A DNA stretch of 64,000 nucleotides from Paenibacillus sp. FSL K6-1330 (GTDB lineage: Bacteria; Bacillota; Bacilli; Paenibacillales; Paenibacillaceae): assembly GCF_037976825.1 (NCBI RefSeq), contig NZ_CP150269.1, positions 5,469,501-5,533,500 of the forward strand, written 5' to 3'. Below are positions 62,820 through 64,000 of the stretch, piece by piece. The translations under genes and the position numbers were made by a program. A model generated the notes under the pieces. The model saw only the letters and a program-made list of their open reading frames with translations, searched no databases and was not told the origin of the DNA. Position 1 is the first letter of the stretch. The number at the start of each line of letters is the position of its first letter.

Positions 62820-62836
62820 TGTTTATATTATAAACA
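62820..62836. promoter_or_regulatory. TetR operator before its own gene
   Basis: TGTTTATATTATAAACA has perfect seven-base arms around three bases. The arm extended to ACTGTTTAT recurs at 59870 and 59902 in the exporter promoter, and near 62773 at the start of the gene. Confidence 0.6.
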
Positions 62837-62916
62837 GTATATCATATATGCTCATCCTTATGTACTGGGTAGCATATAAGCATCAGTGCGAGGATACCGA
62901 CTTGACCCACGTATAC

Positions 62917-63276
62917 TCAATCATGTGACAGATGCATCAAAATGTTGACCAGCTTCCCGAACGGATCGCGGACAAAAAAGCGTCTTACTCCCCAAGGCTC
63001 ATCAACCGGTCCATATTCAATGGAAAAGTCTGCCCGCCTCATCGCATCCAGCACAGCCTCTAGCTCATCCACTTCGATCGACAGATCCGGAACGGGCGTG
63101 CCGCTGCCTCCCTCGGAAGCAAAGCTGATCTGTATGCTCATCCTCTCCTGCGAGCCATAAGTGGTGAGCCAGCCATGATCCATTAACATATCCAGACCCA
63201 GCACATCTTGATAAAACGTCTTGGCTGCGGCGACATCCTTCGTTGCGACATTTGCGACAATGCGTTTAACCCCCAA
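62917..63276 (-). CDS. VOC family protein (glyoxalase-like)
   Basis: A 119-residue protein with the VOC fold (GVKRIVANVATKDVAAAKTF, YQDVLGLDML, then RRFFVRDPFGKLVNILMHLS). Reaction unknown, as for most of this family. I suggest a TTG start (63274-63276) because GGAGGAG lies seven bases upstream; the ATG at 63291 overlaps that site. It stands apart from both neighbours and its stop is about 80 bases from the tetR operator. Confidence 0.85.
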   Translation of the reverse strand: MGVKRIVANVATKDVAAAKTFYQDVLGLDMLMDHGWLTTYGSQERMSIQISFASEGGSGTPVPDLSIEVDELEAVLDAMRRADFSIEYGPVDEPWGVRRFFVRDPFGKLVNILMHLSHD

Positions 63277-63373
63277 CTTATACTCCTCCATTCATCATGC
63301 TAAAAATATCATTACATCTACGTTATACACACCCTCATGTAACTACACGACTAGTATAACAAATCCTTCCAAT

Positions 63374-63402
63374 AGAAAAAACTGTTGAGGTTTACTCAAC
63401 AG
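63374..63402 (-). terminator. Terminator of the last sugar permease
   Basis: CTGTTGAG and CTCAACAG form a perfect stem; on the minus strand a TTTTTT run follows. It lies 19 bases after the permease stop codon. Confidence 0.92.
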
Positions 63403-63420
63403 CTGATTCGTTAGCTTCCC

Positions 63421-64000
63421 CTATCCCTTCGTTCCGCCCTGCAGCCCGAAGCCCTTGGACATGAATTGCTGGGAGAGAATGTACATGATGATCGCCGGGA
63501 TGGCGTACAGCACCGAGAAGGCGGCCAGGCTGCCGTAATCAACCATGCCATACTGCCCGAAGAACTGATAGAGCTTCAGGGAAGCCGGGAATTTCTCAGG
63601 CGACTGCAGCAGAATATACGGAACGAAGAAATTGCCCCAACTGCCCGAGAAGGTAAATATCGCCACCGTACAAATACCCGGAACCATCAGCGGTGCCACG
63701 ACCTTGCGCATTCCCGTAAACACCGAAGCCCCGTCCACCCAGGCGGCTTCCTCCAGATCGCTCGGCACGGAATCCATGAAATTCTTCATCATCCAAATCC
63801 CGTATGGCATGGATGACGCTACATAGAACAAGATGACGCCCAAAATATTGTCATACAGCTTCAGCCCCAGAAACAGCTGGTAAACAGGCACCATCACAGC
63901 CGTAATCGGGAGCGATGTCATAAACAGAATGGTCAGCATAAAGGGTTTCTTATATTTCATCTGATAACGGGATAGCGGATAAGCTGCAAGCAGCGCCAGA
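63421..64000 (-). CDS. Sugar ABC transporter permease, MalG-like (partial)
   Basis: The C-terminal ~193 residues of a carbohydrate permease. The frame stays open to the window edge (...AAYPLSRYQ before the internal Met at 63960), so the real start is outside. Visible are about four membrane segments, the EAA loop (VPSDLEEAAWVDGASVFTGM) and a C-terminal SKGFGLQGGTKG typical of MalG-type proteins. It is the last gene of its operon, since a strong terminator follows; other components of the importer should lie to the right. Confidence 0.92.
   Translation of the reverse strand, partial: LALLAAYPLSRYQMKYKKPFMLTILFMTSLPITAVMVPVYQLFLGLKLYDNILGVILFYVASSMPYGIWMMKNFMDSVPSDLEEAAWVDGASVFTGMRKVVAPLMVPGICTVAIFTFSGSWGNFFVPYILLQSPEKFPASLKLYQFFGQYGMVDYGSLAAFSVLYAIPAIIMYILSQQFMSKGFGLQGGTKG

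Overview
The window reads as chromosomal DNA of a Paenibacillus-type Firmicute. Strong Shine-Dalgarno sites (AGGAGG-like), frequent GTG and TTG starts, U-tailed hairpin terminators, CcpA cre-like boxes, lipoprotein-anchored sugar-binding proteins (lpl/ugp type), two-component kinases of the YesM type and many LysR/AraC/TetR regulators all fit that group. This is judged from protein and motif resemblance only. No rRNA, tRNA, CRISPR array or complete mobile element was seen.

Layout. 1-4.4 kb: N-terminal part of a YesM-type kinase, a secreted HExxH peptidase bracketed by two copies of a hairpin repeat, a LysR regulator and a tautomerase-fold protein. 4.5-10.7 kb: an ABC exporter and a UvrA2-like ABC ATPase in one operon, preceded by a possible 22-codon leader peptide; then a CGNR zinc-finger regulator (divergent) and a regulator with two MerR DNA-binding domains. 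10.8-13.8 kb: a DUF4097-like lipoprotein, an NADPH:quinone-type oxidoreductase and a LysR regulator. 14.2-18.2 kb: a transposase scrap, then a glycerate kinase / GntP permease / CdaR regulator unit with a cre box. 18.7-21.9 kb: a complete ugp-like sugar ABC importer. 22.1-28.6 kb: a TetR regulator and an HXXEE membrane protein that carry the same palindromic operator, an oxalate-decarboxylase-like bicupin with an altered lid, and an autoregulated MarR-MMPL pair.

28.9-35.1 kb: a 1044-residue hybrid kinase with two kinase modules, an O-methyltransferase divergent from a LysR regulator, and a secreted CBM plus beta-helix protein. 35.4-41.5 kb: an lpl-type oligosaccharide importer and an AraC regulator broken by an in-frame amber codon. 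41.7-43.4 kb: HxlR regulator and MFS exporter. 43.5-51.7 kb: a cupin with a glutamine-rich tail; an importer operon (binding protein, fused permease, ATPase, phosphoesterase) divergent from a LysR regulator; and an M20 dipeptidase. 51.7-52.5 kb is a repeat-rich gap. 52.5-64 kb: zinc alcohol dehydrogenase, VOC, phosphotransferase, DinB, YafY/WYL and ABM proteins, an AraC regulator with a GH29 alpha-L-fucosidase, a DrrAB-type exporter with its probable TetR regulator, a VOC protein, and the 3' part of another sugar permease.

Functionally the window is an accessory region of scavenging and defence. Four carbohydrate uptake modules, at least four efflux or resistance-like modules each beside a regulator, and several stand-alone enzymes are present. 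The most unusual points are the split AraC regulator, the phosphoesterase with GNNE in place of GNHE inside a transporter operon, the twin TetR operators linking an HXXEE gene, the bicupin lid change, the candidate leader peptide before the UvrA2-like gene, and the clustered inverted-repeat array near 52.1 kb.
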